Below, one piece after another: positions 1-8,744 of a stretch of DNA of 64,000 bases. The stretch's first letter is position 1. Every line of letters starts with the position of its first letter. The stretch is from CAVQGF01 sp045807945. Lineage in GTDB: Bacteria; Acidobacteriota; Terriglobia; Terriglobales; Acidobacteriaceae. The DNA is taken from positions 4,358-68,357 of the forward strand of contig JBJMGI010000056.1 in assembly GCA_045807945.1 (NCBI GenBank), read 5' to 3'. Both the position numbers and the translations under genes were made by a program. Below the pieces are notes generated by a model, which saw only the letters and a program-made list of their open reading frames with translations, had not been told where the DNA came from and ran no database searches.

Positions 1-1
1 G

Positions 2-727
2 ACACCGCTCGCTTTGGGAAGCGACCACGAAATTTTTCTCGGGCTAGGAATACCCGCGACGATGTTCGGCCACGATCCGGATTGGACCCACCACACATCG
101 GAAGACACGGTCGACAAGACCGATGCAAGCGAGCTGCTGCGGGTGGGAGTGATGGCGACGGCAGCGAGTGAGTGGATGGGGACGGCTCGTCAGAAAGATT
201 GGGACAACGTTCACGCGGTCCCCTTGATTGCTAACGGCTACGGAGAACGCTTGCTGACGTCGATGCAATTAAGCGGTCGCACGCAAGAGGCGGTTATGTC
301 TATCCTTAGAAGAGTGTGGCAAAAAACAACGAACAAACCGAACGCAGTTCCCGAGCTCTCAACTCCCGGTTTCTCGAAGGTGCCGGACCTGCAATTTGTA
401 ATCGCCGGAAATTCCACGATCGGTCCAAGAAGAGTGTCTCTCCTCCCCATCAACTCCAAAGAACTCTTTGCCGATCTCGCGGGCGACGACAAACAATGGT
501 GGGACGCGCAAGAAGAACGCTTCGCGCCTCCCGCTGGCGAGCTGCTGCCCGAAGGTGCAACCATGGACAAACTGGTCTGGGAAACCATCAACTTCATGGA
601 CGGCCACCGCTCAACCGCCGAAATCGCCGACCTGCTCTCGGCCGAGTACCTGGTGGATGTGGATCAGGCTTGGGTGGACAGGTTAGAGAAGATACTCGAG
701 GCGAAGAAGATCGCTGCCTTAAAGTAA
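2..727 (+). CDS. M28-family metallopeptidase, C-terminal part (5' end outside window)
   Basis: The frame is open from base 2, so the gene begins to the left of the window and about 241 C-terminal residues are visible. The first residues carry the end of an M28 (aminopeptidase/Zn-peptidase) catalytic domain: a GSDHEIF segment, then a WTHHTSEDTVDK segment, which in this family contains the last metal-binding histidine. About 170 further residues form a C-terminal extension that I cannot assign; it may be a small helical domain. The missing part should carry the H-x-D and E-E metal ligands. A clear terminator follows at 737-765. The family call is fairly secure; substrate and localisation (usually periplasmic or extracellular) cannot be judged without the N-terminus. 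Confidence 0.75.
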   Translation, partial: TPLALGSDHEIFLGLGIPATMFGHDPDWTHHTSEDTVDKTDASELLRVGVMATAASEWMGTARQKDWDNVHAVPLIANGYGERLLTSMQLSGRTQEAVMSILRRVWQKTTNKPNAVPELSTPGFSKVPDLQFVIAGNSTIGPRRVSLLPINSKELFADLAGDDKQWWDAQEERFAPPAGELLPEGATMDKLVWETINFMDGHRSTAEIADLLSAEYLVDVDQAWVDRLEKILEAKKIAALK

Positions 728-736
728 CGACAAAGT

Positions 737-765
737 CGCCACAGATTTATTGCAATTCTGTGGCG
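737..765 (+). terminator. Intrinsic terminator after the M28 peptidase gene
   Basis: Nine-base perfect stem CGCCACAGA / TCTGTGGCG with an 11-base loop, followed by a T-rich run (CATTTACTTTTCTTT). It lies between the convergent peptidase and purN genes and best fits termination of the plus-strand transcript. Confidence 0.7.
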
Positions 766-778
766 CATTTACTTTTCT

Positions 779-1402
779 TTAAACTACTTTGCGTCCTTGC
801 ACTGAAATCTTTCCGCCCAGAACCAGCGCGATCGCCTCTGAGTACGCCTTGTGCTCCTCTTTGAGGATGCGTTCGGCGAGCGAATGTTCATTGTCATCGG
901 GAAGCACGGGAACGGTCTTCTGCAAAACGATCGGTCCGTGGTCGAGCGCCTCATCCACGAAGTGCACCGTGCAGCCGGAGACCTTCACCCCATACTCAAT
1001 TGCCTGCTTTTGTGCATCGAGGCCGGGGAAAGCCGGTAACAACGAAGGATGGATATTCAGGATCTTGTGGGGAAAGGCGCGGATAAACTCCGGCGAGAGC
1101 AGCCGCATGTAGCCGGCCAGGCAGATGAGGTCAACGTTCTTCTCGCGCAGTGCCTTGATCATCTCGGCGTCGTGCTGCTCGCGCGTCTTGCCCTGGGAGG
1201 GGATCACGCGCGCATCGAAACCGCGCTTCTTCGCTGCGGCGACGGCAGGAGCGTCTTCCTTATTGGATATGACGATCGCGATCTCGGCGTTGGGAATGCG
1301 GCCGGCGTCAATCGAATCCGCAATGGCAAGGAAGTTCGATCCGCGCCCGGAGAGAAGAATGCCGAGTTGGTGTTTTTTATTCACCACGAGGGCACGGAAC
1401 AC
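779..1402 (-). CDS. purN: Phosphoribosylglycinamide formyltransferase
   Basis: Transfers a formyl group from 10-formyl-THF to GAR, step three of de novo purine synthesis, in the cytoplasm. The 207-residue length is normal for PurN. Visible marks are the N-terminal GILLSGRGSNF phosphate-binding loop, the catalytic Asn/His in ILNIHPSLLP, and the catalytic Asp in the VDEALDHGP segment. The gene lies 8 bases downstream of purM on the same strand, so the two are almost certainly co-transcribed. The longest frame starts with GTG at 1402 and has no obvious Shine-Dalgarno. In-frame GTG codons at 1387 and 1384 are alternatives that would shorten the protein by five or six residues. Confidence 0.95.
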   Translation of the reverse strand: MFRALVVNKKHQLGILLSGRGSNFLAIADSIDAGRIPNAEIAIVISNKEDAPAVAAAKKRGFDARVIPSQGKTREQHDAEMIKALREKNVDLICLAGYMRLLSPEFIRAFPHKILNIHPSLLPAFPGLDAQKQAIEYGVKVSGCTVHFVDEALDHGPIVLQKTVPVLPDDNEHSLAERILKEEHKAYSEAIALVLGGKISVQGRKVV

Positions 1403-1410
1403 ACGACGAA

Positions 1411-2460
1411 TTACGAGTACGTGACCGTTCGCTCGCCTTTGACGATGCGACCGATGGTGTATCCCTTTTCGCCGATGCGGTCGAGCAGCGTCATCACCTT
1501 CTTAAATTTCTTCGATGGCACCACCGCGATCATCCCGATACCCATGTTGAAGGTGCGCATCATCTCGGCATGCTCGATGTTCCCGAGCTTCTGCAGATGA
1601 CTGAAGATCGGCAGCACAGGCCACTTGCCCATCTCGACGATAGCGGCAGTACCTTTGGGAAGCACGCGGGGCAGATTCTCCGTGATGCCTCCGCCAGTGA
1701 TGTGCGCCAGAGCGCTTACGCAATCGGCGTCGAGCAGGCGGCGCAGGATCGGCCAGTAGCTCTTGTGCGTCCGCATCAGTTCGTTGCCGACCTTCGCCTT
1801 CATCTCGTTGACGTAAGTGTCGGGCGAATATCCGGCGACTCCGAAGAGCAGCTTGCGGGCGAGTGAGTATCCATTGGTGTGCAGGCCGTTCGAGGGAAGT
1901 CCGATAAGCACGTCGCCAACCTCAACATTTTTTCCGGTGACGATGCGCTCCCGGTCGACCACGCCAAGGATGAATCCAGCGAGATCGTATTCTCCCTGCG
2001 GATAAAAGCCTGGCATCTCAGCGGTTTCGCCGCCCAGCAGCGCGCATCCGTTGTGCTTGCAAGCCTCAGAAATTCCGGCGATAACTTTTTCCGCGATCTC
2101 AGGATCGAGTTCACCAGTCGCGAAATAATCCATGAAGAACATGGGTGTCGCGCCCTGCACAGCGATGTCGTTCACGCAGTGGTTAACCAGGTCGGCGCCC
2201 ACAGTGTGGTGCGCGTCCATCTCGAAGGCGACCTTCAGCTTGGTGCCGACGCCGTCCACGCTAGAAACAAGCACCGGGTCTTTGAACTTTTTCTTGTCGA
2301 GCGCGAACAGGCCGCCGAAGCCGCCGATCTCGCTGAGCACGCCGCGCGTAAACGTCTTATGCGCCAGGTACTTGATGCGCTGCTTGGTCTTATTGCCGCG
2401 GGTAATGTCAACGCCGGCGTCGGCGTAGGTGATCTGTTTGGTGGAAGTTGTCGAGGGCAA
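1411..2460 (-). CDS. purM: Phosphoribosylformylglycinamidine cyclo-ligase (AIR synthetase)
   Basis: ATP-dependent ring closure of FGAM to AIR, step five of purine synthesis. The 349 residues match the family length. Recognisable segments are YADAGVDI at the N-terminus, the Gly-rich SSVDGVGTKLK nucleotide-binding segment, GADLVNHCVNDI, GGETAEMPGFY, and HITGGGITENLPR near the C-terminus. The start is TTG at 2460 with an AGGA about 12 bases upstream. It lies immediately 5' of purN (8-base gap). A candidate extended -10 element sits about 50 bases upstream, in the lepB-purM spacer. The spacer of 81 bases suggests purM may have its own promoter in addition to read-through from lepB. Confidence 0.96.
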   Translation of the reverse strand: MPSTTSTKQITYADAGVDITRGNKTKQRIKYLAHKTFTRGVLSEIGGFGGLFALDKKKFKDPVLVSSVDGVGTKLKVAFEMDAHHTVGADLVNHCVNDIAVQGATPMFFMDYFATGELDPEIAEKVIAGISEACKHNGCALLGGETAEMPGFYPQGEYDLAGFILGVVDRERIVTGKNVEVGDVLIGLPSNGLHTNGYSLARKLLFGVAGYSPDTYVNEMKAKVGNELMRTHKSYWPILRRLLDADCVSALAHITGGGITENLPRVLPKGTAAIVEMGKWPVLPIFSHLQKLGNIEHAEMMRTFNMGIGMIAVVPSKKFKKVMTLLDRIGEKGYTIGRIVKGERTVTYS

Positions 2461-2510
2461 GCTTTGGTCTTCCTAGTTTTTGGGATTCCACCTGGGGTAG
2501 AGGAGGTCTT

Positions 2511-2519
2511 ATTTTAGCA
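2511..2519 (-). promoter_or_regulatory. Candidate extended -10 promoter for purM-purN
   Basis: On the minus strand the bases read TGC-TAAAAT, an extended -10. It sits where transcription would start about 44 bases before the purM TTG. No convincing -35 hexamer is visible. The same TGC-TAWAAT pattern recurs before the ActA and DUF1385 genes. Confidence 0.4.
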
Positions 2520-2541
2520 TTTTGTGGCGTTCCGCCCGCCG

Positions 2542-3216
2542 TTACAGCAGGATGGCGGTTCGGTTCCAGCGGGTGTGCGAAAACAGGTTCCCGGCGATCG
2601 ATGCGTAGAAGCTTAGGCGGTGGTCTTCCGACATCCAAGCCGCAGTGGGCGCGTCGTACGACCAGAAGATCATCACCGGCTCGGCAATAACGTTCGCCAT
2701 TGGAAGCGGTCCCCAGAAGCGGCTGTCATCAGAGTTGTCGCGATTGTCGCCAAGCACGAAAAGCTGATCAGGGGGCATAACGTGTGCCGCCATGTTCTCC
2801 ACCGGGCTGCGGCGGTCGCCCGCGTGCACGGCATAGGGCTCGTTCGCTGCGATGTCGTTCACGTAAACCGTACCATTGCGGATCTCGACTTTATCGCCAC
2901 CGATCGCGACCACTCGTTTCACGAATCGGATGCTGCGGTCGCGTGGATACTCGAAGACGATGATCTCGCCGCGCTGGGGCTTTTTCAGCACCGGCAAGCG
3001 CCAGCTGGTCAGTGGAATGCGCGGCCCATAAAGCCATTTGTTGAGCAGCAGATGATCACCGACCAGGATCGTGCCTTCCATCGAAGAAGTAGGGACAACG
3101 CTAGGCTCGATGATGAAGGTGCGGATGAGCAGAGCCGCGGCAGCGAGCAGAAGGATCTTGCGCAAAGAGGCTCGCCACAGTGGATGTATGCGCGATGCTT
3201 CCGGCCAGAGTCGCAC
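2542..3216 (-). CDS. lepB: Signal peptidase I
   Basis: Membrane-bound serine/lysine peptidase (S26A) that removes Sec and Tat signal peptides on the outer face of the cytoplasmic membrane. One N-terminal membrane helix spans about residues 18-33. The catalytic Ser is S45 in PTSSMEGT and the general-base Lys is K100 in RFVKRVVAIGGD. The box E region appears as LGDNRDNSDDSRFWGP. At 224 residues it is a short, normal bacterial form. The start is GTG at 3216, with GGTGAGG about five bases upstream. It is transcribed in the same direction as the upstream phosphatase and downstream purMN. Confidence 0.95.
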   Translation of the reverse strand: MRLWPEASRIHPLWRASLRKILLLAAAALLIRTFIIEPSVVPTSSMEGTILVGDHLLLNKWLYGPRIPLTSWRLPVLKKPQRGEIIVFEYPRDRSIRFVKRVVAIGGDKVEIRNGTVYVNDIAANEPYAVHAGDRRSPVENMAAHVMPPDQLFVLGDNRDNSDDSRFWGPLPMANVIAEPVMIFWSYDAPTAAWMSEDHRLSFYASIAGNLFSHTRWNRTAILL

Positions 3217-3291
3217 AGTGCCTCACCTGCGGGGGTAAGACAATGGTCGGCCAGAGACTCAGGTGAGGCAATCAGGCGGAAGCCCTAGAAG

Positions 3292-5103
3292 TTAATTCGC
3301 TTTGGGAGCGTTGGCCGCTTGCGAGAGCGTGCCGTCTGTGTTGACCTTCATGATCATCAGCACTTTGTCATCAACGTGGTGGCCGCCCTTGGAGAACTCA
3401 TTCACTTCTTTCAGCACGGCATCCACAATGCTTTGCGCAGGCTTCTGCGCATTTGCCGAAACACACTTCGCCAGCCGCTCGGTGCCATATTCGTCATCGT
3501 TCGGATCCATGGCTTCGTAGATGCCGTCAGTGCAGCACACTAGGATGTCACCCGGCGTCAGCTCGACCGAGCCACGCTCGTACTCCGATTTCGGGAACAA
3601 TCCGATCACGGTGCCGCCCTTATCGAGCAGCCGATACTCACCGCTGTCGCTATTAATAAGGAGCGGCGGGACGTGTCCGGCGTTGATGTAGTGCAGGCCA
3701 TTGCGGCGCGTATCTACCAAGCCGAGGAAGCAGCTCAGATATTTCTGGTTCTTGGTGTCGAGATAGATCATCTCGTTGAGCGAGAGCGCCAGAACTTCCA
3801 GCGAGTGCAGGTGCATCACTAGCGCCCGCAGTGTGGCTTGCAGGTTCGACATCACCAGCGCCGACGAGACACCCTTGCCTTCCACGTCAGCGATGACCAG
3901 GAGCATCGTCTGCGGGCCGAGGTGCAGGAAGTCGTAGTAGTCGCCACCGACCTCGAAGCAGGGCTCGTTCATCACCGCGATCTCGTATCCCGGAACGACG
4001 GGCGGAGTTTCCGGCAGCAAACTCCGTTGAATGCCGCGCGCGAGCGCCATCTCCTTTTCCAGGCGCTGCTTCTCGACGATCTCGCGGTGCAAGCGCGCAT
4101 TCTCGAGCGCCATGGCCATGTGGCCGGAGAGCTTCATCAGGAAGTCTTCGTCTTCGGCGCTGAACTTCGTGGCTTCGAATTTATTCAGCAGCTGGATTAC
4201 GCCCACGATTTGCCCGTCGTGATGCTTTATGGGCAGGCACATCAGGGACTTCGTGGTGTATTTGAATTTCTGGTCGAAGCTGCGATCGAAGAAGGGAAGC
4301 TTGTAGGCGTCGTCTACGTTAACGATCTCGCCCGTCTGGGCAACGCGGCCGGCAACGCCTTTACCGAAAGGGACGCGAATCTCGCGATGGTCGAGCCCGG
4401 AGGCGACAATGGACCACAGCTCGCGTTCTTCCTTATCCACCATAAACACAGTGCCGCGATCGGCTTTTACTTCCGTACGCGCGATCTTCAGGATCAACTC
4501 GAGAAGCTCGGCAAGATCCAAAGTCGAATTCAGCAGGCGCGTTGCTTCAAACAGCAGCGAGAGCTGAGTGATCGTCTTCTGGCTCTCTTGCGCCTGCAGC
4601 GCTTCTTGCGCGGCTACGCTGGTTACTTCGGCGTAAACCTCCCACCATCCGAGCAAGTCATCGGGAACGGCGTCATGGGTGTAATTCACGATCACGCCGA
4701 GCACGCGATCTTTGCTCATCAGCGGGTACGCAGCAATCTGCGTGAGGCCGGTGTTGTGCGCGACCTTGGCGTGGTCTGCTCCGAACGTCTCGAGCTTGAT
4801 GTTGTGGATGTGTTTGCGTGCAGCGCCCACTTTTCCGACCGGGCCTTCCCCCGCGGCGGCATAGTCGCGGTGATGCTCAGCAGCAAGCCCGGAAGAGTGC
4901 GTCAGATATGCGGATTTGGAGGATTCATCCCACAACCACAGCTCGGAGCGGCTTGCTCCGAAGTCGCTCACCAGGATTTGCGGCACGATGGCCAGTAGCT
5001 CGGCGCTGTTAGAGGCGAGCCGCGTGACGGCGTTGGCGAAGCTGCCGACGTAGTCTTTGCGAGTCTTCTCCTTCGCTGCTGCTGCAATGCTTTTGGTAGC
5101 CAA
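3292..5103 (-). CDS. GAF-GAF-SpoIIE/PP2C serine phosphatase (RsbU-like)
   Basis: Probable signalling phosphatase that dephosphorylates a STAS-type anti-anti-sigma protein in a partner-switching pathway. Two GAF-like sensor domains (about residues 20-160 and 185-335) are followed by a linker helix ending in ALARGIQRSLLP and a SpoIIE/PP2C domain. Metal-binding acidic motifs are visible in FEVGGDYYDF, IADVEGKGVSSA and VCCTDGIYEA. I place the start at TTG 5103 because a GAGG lies five bases upstream on the minus strand. The frame stays open to 5223, but those 40 residues look non-coding. A partner STAS gene is not adjacent; one lies 31 kb away at 36313-36708. Confidence 0.88.
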   Translation of the reverse strand: MATKSIAAAAKEKTRKDYVGSFANAVTRLASNSAELLAIVPQILVSDFGASRSELWLWDESSKSAYLTHSSGLAAEHHRDYAAAGEGPVGKVGAARKHIHNIKLETFGADHAKVAHNTGLTQIAAYPLMSKDRVLGVIVNYTHDAVPDDLLGWWEVYAEVTSVAAQEALQAQESQKTITQLSLLFEATRLLNSTLDLAELLELILKIARTEVKADRGTVFMVDKEERELWSIVASGLDHREIRVPFGKGVAGRVAQTGEIVNVDDAYKLPFFDRSFDQKFKYTTKSLMCLPIKHHDGQIVGVIQLLNKFEATKFSAEDEDFLMKLSGHMAMALENARLHREIVEKQRLEKEMALARGIQRSLLPETPPVVPGYEIAVMNEPCFEVGGDYYDFLHLGPQTMLLVIADVEGKGVSSALVMSNLQATLRALVMHLHSLEVLALSLNEMIYLDTKNQKYLSCFLGLVDTRRNGLHYINAGHVPPLLINSDSGEYRLLDKGGTVIGLFPKSEYERGSVELTPGDILVCCTDGIYEAMDPNDDEYGTERLAKCVSANAQKPAQSIVDAVLKEVNEFSKGGHHVDDKVLMIMKVNTDGTLSQAANAPKAN

Positions 5104-5289
5104 ATCAGCCTCGTCGCACCGGCGCTGCGGGAGATGTGTAGCGCGATCCGCTCTGGGGAGTAGAGGGCTAACTATATGTCGGGAGTAAGTACTTTGTAAA
5201 TATGGCCGGAGGCACGTCGGCATACGACTCCCGCCACACTTGCGGCATCGAATTGGGAGTTGCCGCCCAGCACGGGCACACGATTAGAG

Positions 5290-6579
5290 ATGACACACGG
5301 CACCGCCTACAACGTGATCTCCGTCATCGCCATCGGCGTGCTGGCATTCCTTCTCTTCTCAGCCCTGTTCCAGCCGGGACTCAAGTACAAGATCACCGCC
5401 GGGACCTCCGAGTCCTTGAACTCGCCCGATTTTTTTCGCGTCATGGAGGCGCTTACCGACTCCAAGCTCGAGCCGCATACCGGGGTCGAAGTCTTGCCCA
5501 ACGGGGAGAAGTTCTACGTCGCTGAACTGGAGGCGATCAAGAATGCGCAGAAGAATATCAATCTAGAGGCGTACATCTTCAAGCACGGCGAGATCGCCTC
5601 CAAGCTCATCGATGCGCTCACCGAGCGGGCACGCGCCGGCGTGAAGGTCCACGTGATGCTCGACGGTGTCGGCAGCGGCATTGCCACCACGAAAAATGAT
5701 TTCAAGCCTTTGACGGAAGCGGGCGGGAAGATGTTTTTCTATCACCCGCTTCGCTGGTACAACATCCGGCGGTACAACAACCGCACTCATCGCGAGATCC
5801 TGGTGGTTGATGGAAAGGTCGGGTTCGTCGGCGGAGCGGGGATCGCCGATTACTGGTGGAAGGACACAGATAAGAAGAACCCGCGCTGGCGCGACAATAT
5901 GTTCCGCATCACCGGCGACGCCGTCGTAAGCCTGCAGGGGACATTCATTGAGAACTGGCTGCAGGCTTCGGAAGAAGTCCTGAACGGTTTGGAATATTTT
6001 CCTGACGGAGCGAACTCCGGCCCCGTCACCTCGCTCGTAGTGAACAGCACGCCTTCAGTGGGCGGCTCAACCCGCGCCCGCATTTTGTTTCAAACGCTGC
6101 TCGCGTCTTCGAAGAAGAGCATCCAGATCACTACGCCATACTTCATGCCTGATGAGAGCGTCCGCAAAGAGCTGATCAATGCGATCAAGAATCGCGGCGT
6201 GCAGGTGACGGTGCTCACCGCGGGCGACCACAACGATCACTGGCTCTCACGAACTTCCAGCCGGCGCCTTTATGGCGACCTCCTGCAAGCCGGAGTGAAG
6301 ATCTACGAGTACCAGCCTTCGATGATCCACGCCAAAGTAATGGTGATCGATGGATTGTGGAGCGTGGTCGGATCAACGAACTTCGATAACCGGTCGTTCG
6401 GATTGAATGATGAGGTGAACCTCGCCGGCTGCGATCCGCAACTCGCGTTCTCTTTGGAGCAGCTCTTCCAGCAGGACCTCACTCAAAGCCGCTCGATCAG
6501 CTACCAGGAGTGGAAGTCGCGCCCCTGGCACGAAAAGCTGCGCGAGTGGTTCGGATGGCTGCTGCAGCGCCAGGAGTAG
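5290..6579 (+). CDS. Phospholipase D/cardiolipin synthase-like protein with altered first HKD motif
   Basis: Two-domain PLD superfamily enzyme, most like cardiolipin synthases, anchored by one N-terminal membrane helix (about residues 8-28). The second active-site motif is intact (H347-x-K349-x4-D354, in MIHAKVMVIDG). The first reads H167-R-E169-x4-D174, with glutamate where the family normally has lysine. A cardiolipin synthase function therefore needs proof; a different phosphodiesterase or transferase activity, or reliance on one motif, is possible. The ATG at 5290 directly precedes the membrane helix; an in-frame TTG at 5260 would add ten residues. It is followed one base after its stop by the endonuclease/exonuclease/phosphatase-family gene, so the pair is an operon. 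Confidence 0.82.
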   Translation: MTHGTAYNVISVIAIGVLAFLLFSALFQPGLKYKITAGTSESLNSPDFFRVMEALTDSKLEPHTGVEVLPNGEKFYVAELEAIKNAQKNINLEAYIFKHGEIASKLIDALTERARAGVKVHVMLDGVGSGIATTKNDFKPLTEAGGKMFFYHPLRWYNIRRYNNRTHREILVVDGKVGFVGGAGIADYWWKDTDKKNPRWRDNMFRITGDAVVSLQGTFIENWLQASEEVLNGLEYFPDGANSGPVTSLVVNSTPSVGGSTRARILFQTLLASSKKSIQITTPYFMPDESVRKELINAIKNRGVQVTVLTAGDHNDHWLSRTSSRRLYGDLLQAGVKIYEYQPSMIHAKVMVIDGLWSVVGSTNFDNRSFGLNDEVNLAGCDPQLAFSLEQLFQQDLTQSRSISYQEWKSRPWHEKLREWFGWLLQRQE

Positions 6580-6580
6580 T

Positions 6581-7273
6581 TTGCGCGTCGCCACCTACAA
6601 CGTACATAAGTGCCGCGGGATCGATGGGCGCACGCGTCCGGAGCGCATCGCGCGCGTGATCGTAGCGCTCGATGCGGACGTCGTCGCGTTGCAGGAAATC
6701 TACGAGGAGCAGGCGCAACTCCTTGCCTCCCAGCTCAACTACGCATTCTGTTTCGGCGAGAACCGAAAACTAAAGACGCGCCCCTATGGGAACGCGACGC
6801 TCAGTCGCCTGCCGTCCGGAAACATCAAGAATTACGACCTGACGCACGGCACGCGCGAGCGGCGCGGAATATTACGTTCGGACATTCAGCTTGCCGGTAA
6901 GACCATCCATCTCTTCAACGTGCATCTGGGCACCGCGTTTCTCGAGCGCCGCTATCAAGGACGCGAGCTGCTGAGCGGCCGCATCCTCGCGCAACTCGGA
7001 CTCACGGGACCACGGATCATCGTAGGCGACTTCAATGAGTGGACACGAGGGCTCTGCACGCAACTCATGAGCGCACAATTTGCCGCGGGCGATTTGAAAA
7101 GATTCCAGCGAAGTGCGCGGACCTATCCTGGATTATTGCCGATGTTGAACCTCGATCACATCTACTTCGATCAAACGATCACATTGCAGTCGCTGCAACT
7201 GCATCGCAGCCGAACGGCGCTGGTTGCCTCGGATCACCTGCCGTTGGTTGCCGATTTTAAGCTGCCAGTTTAG
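6581..7273 (+). CDS. Endonuclease/exonuclease/phosphatase-family protein
   Basis: Mg-dependent phosphodiesterase fold. Conserved blocks are ATYNVHKC (Asn), VALQEI (catalytic Glu), FNVHLG, IIVGDFNEW (Asp-Asn) and ASDHLPLVADF (Asp-His). The 230-residue length is typical. The start is TTG at 6581, with AGGAG ending four bases upstream inside the preceding gene. Genes of this type often follow cardiolipin-synthase-like genes, which suggests a lipid or phosphodiester substrate rather than DNA; that is inference from context. The last 17 bases overlap the 3' end of the convergent DedA-type gene. Confidence 0.85.
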   Translation: MRVATYNVHKCRGIDGRTRPERIARVIVALDADVVALQEIYEEQAQLLASQLNYAFCFGENRKLKTRPYGNATLSRLPSGNIKNYDLTHGTRERRGILRSDIQLAGKTIHLFNVHLGTAFLERRYQGRELLSGRILAQLGLTGPRIIVGDFNEWTRGLCTQLMSAQFAAGDLKRFQRSARTYPGLLPMLNLDHIYFDQTITLQSLQLHRSRTALVASDHLPLVADFKLPV

Positions 7274-7886
7274 AAGGCTCGTTCTGGGAGCCGTGCTTGC
7301 TGCGCTGCCACATGTACAGCCCGGCCAATACTCCGCCGATGGTGAAGACCACGAAAATCCAGAGGAGCGGACGCTGGTAGCGAGTCAGGAATCCCAAAAT
7401 CTGTTTGCCGTAGATCAGGGCCGCGTAGGCCTCGATCCCATATCGCAATGCGCGGCCTAGCGTGAATGCCGCGACAAATTTTGCCCGACTATATTTCAAA
7501 GCTCCCGCCGCAAGCACGAACGCAACGGTAGGAATAGGAGGCGGCAGGATGGCAGATATAAAGACAGCCGCGAAGCCGTATTTCTCCACGCGATCGTAGA
7601 CCTTCTGCATCTTGCGCTTGCCAAAGCGCTTTTCCAGCCCCTCTTTGCCGCCTTTGCGGCCAACACGGAACATGAGCCAAGCGCCGATCACCGACCCTAG
7701 AGTCGCCATCAGTGCGTAATAGGGCCACCAGGCGGGGTGCGCGGCGGCGAGCACGATTGTGAGCGCGTCCATGCTGCCGGGGGTAGGGATAAAGGAGGCG
7801 TCCACGATCCCGAGCAGGATGAGCCCGGGCGCGCCAAGCCGTTGAACGAGGGCCCAGCTGGAAATCGCTAATAAAGACGTGGACAC
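7257..7886 (-). CDS. DedA/VTT-family membrane protein (YqaA-like)
   Basis: Polytopic inner-membrane protein of 209 residues with the VTT (SNARE-associated) domain. Marks are the loop FIPTPGSMDAL after the first helix, the Gly-rich GSVIGAWLMFRVGRKGG segment, a basic linker, then ILPPPIPTVAFVLAAG and an Arg-containing helix (TLGRALRYGIEAY). Relatives scramble or transport lipid carriers, or affect membrane homeostasis; which applies here is unknown. The gene is convergent with the phosphodiesterase gene and overlaps its stop by 17 bases. About 115 bases upstream hold the zinc-ribbon gene's terminator. Confidence 0.85.
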   Translation of the reverse strand: MSTSLLAISSWALVQRLGAPGLILLGIVDASFIPTPGSMDALTIVLAAAHPAWWPYYALMATLGSVIGAWLMFRVGRKGGKEGLEKRFGKRKMQKVYDRVEKYGFAAVFISAILPPPIPTVAFVLAAGALKYSRAKFVAAFTLGRALRYGIEAYAALIYGKQILGFLTRYQRPLLWIFVVFTIGGVLAGLYMWQRSKHGSQNEPSKLAA

Positions 7887-7950
7887 ATCCTTAAGATGCC
7901 TTCTACTACTCGCCTGCCGCCATCTAGCGTCAAGTTTTGGAAATAAAAAA

Positions 7951-7970
7951 GGAGCGGCCGGAGCCGCTCC
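7951..7970 (-). terminator. Intrinsic terminator after the zinc-ribbon gene
   Basis: Minus-strand hairpin GGAGCGGC / GCCGCTCC with a four-base loop, followed in the minus direction by TTTTTTATTTCC. It lies 32 bases past the stop of the 8002-8670 gene and separates it from the DedA-type gene. Confidence 0.8.
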
Positions 7971-8001
7971 CTCTCATCAGAGCTGGGTTTAGTGCGATTG
8001 T

Positions 8002-8670
8002 TTAGCGCGATTGCTTGGGGGCGATCACCTGGGTGAGCGTGATGCTCGTCTTGGATCCCTGGGGCGTAAGATTGATGACCACGATTTTGTCCTTCGAGTT
8101 CGCGTCTTTCGAAGTGACGCTGAACGAGTGGTTCCCATTGCTCTCAGTGTGCACGGCCTTCGGATATTGTTCTTTGTAATAGGCAGCGACCTGCTCAACC
8201 GAATCGGTGGTTTCAAATTGAGCCGAGCCAGCACTGAAGTCTCCCATAGAGAAAGAACCTGCCCCATTCTTCACCGGATCGGCGCCGGGATAAACCTCTA
8301 CCCCCATCTTCTCGGCAGTCTTCGCGGGATCATCGGTCTCGATCTTCCCGAACGGAGTCTCGATCTTGGCGCTGCCGTCCGCATTGCGCTGCACCTTGGC
8401 GTGCTTGGCTGCATAGTAGGCGACCCCCACGACCCCTCCGACCGCGATCATGAAAAGCAGTACGAGAACGCCGAACAGGATCAGCAGGGTCTTCAGCAAG
8501 CCGCCGCCCTGCTTAGCCGGCGGAGGCGGAGGAAGCGGAGCGCGCCCCGTCGCCGCCGCTGCACTCGCGCCGGTGGGTTGCGCCGATATGGAAGCCATCG
8601 GCTTGCCGCATTTATCGCAAAACTTAGAAGCTGGATCTACGTTGTTGCCACAACCTGTGCAGAATGACAT
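8002..8670 (-). CDS. Zinc-ribbon membrane protein of unknown function
   Basis: 222 residues in three parts. An N-terminal zinc ribbon has two CxxC knuckles (CTGCG and CDKCG). A Pro/Ala-rich linker follows, then one strong membrane helix (about residues 58-85). The last 130 residues form an exported domain with a YPGADPVKNG segment and alternating polar strands. The ribbon would be cytoplasmic and the C-terminal domain periplasmic. Proteins with this layout are common in Acidobacteriota but have no assigned function that I can name. The ATG at 8670 is unambiguous because the ribbon starts at once. Confidence 0.8.
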   Translation of the reverse strand: MSFCTGCGNNVDPASKFCDKCGKPMASISAQPTGASAAAATGRAPLPPPPPAKQGGGLLKTLLILFGVLVLLFMIAVGGVVGVAYYAAKHAKVQRNADGSAKIETPFGKIETDDPAKTAEKMGVEVYPGADPVKNGAGSFSMGDFSAGSAQFETTDSVEQVAAYYKEQYPKAVHTESNGNHSFSVTSKDANSKDKIVVINLTPQGSKTSITLTQVIAPKQSR

Positions 8671-8744
8671 CGCCCACCTCGCGAAAATGTTCCTGAGAAG
8701 CGGGAGTATATACCGGAATCGCTGCTATTGGAGCGGGTCGCCGC

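Noticed and set aside
3838..4998. 386-codon plus-strand frame opposite the PP2C phosphatase
   Set aside because: His/Val/Arg-rich shadow frame of a gene with clear GAF and PP2C motifs.
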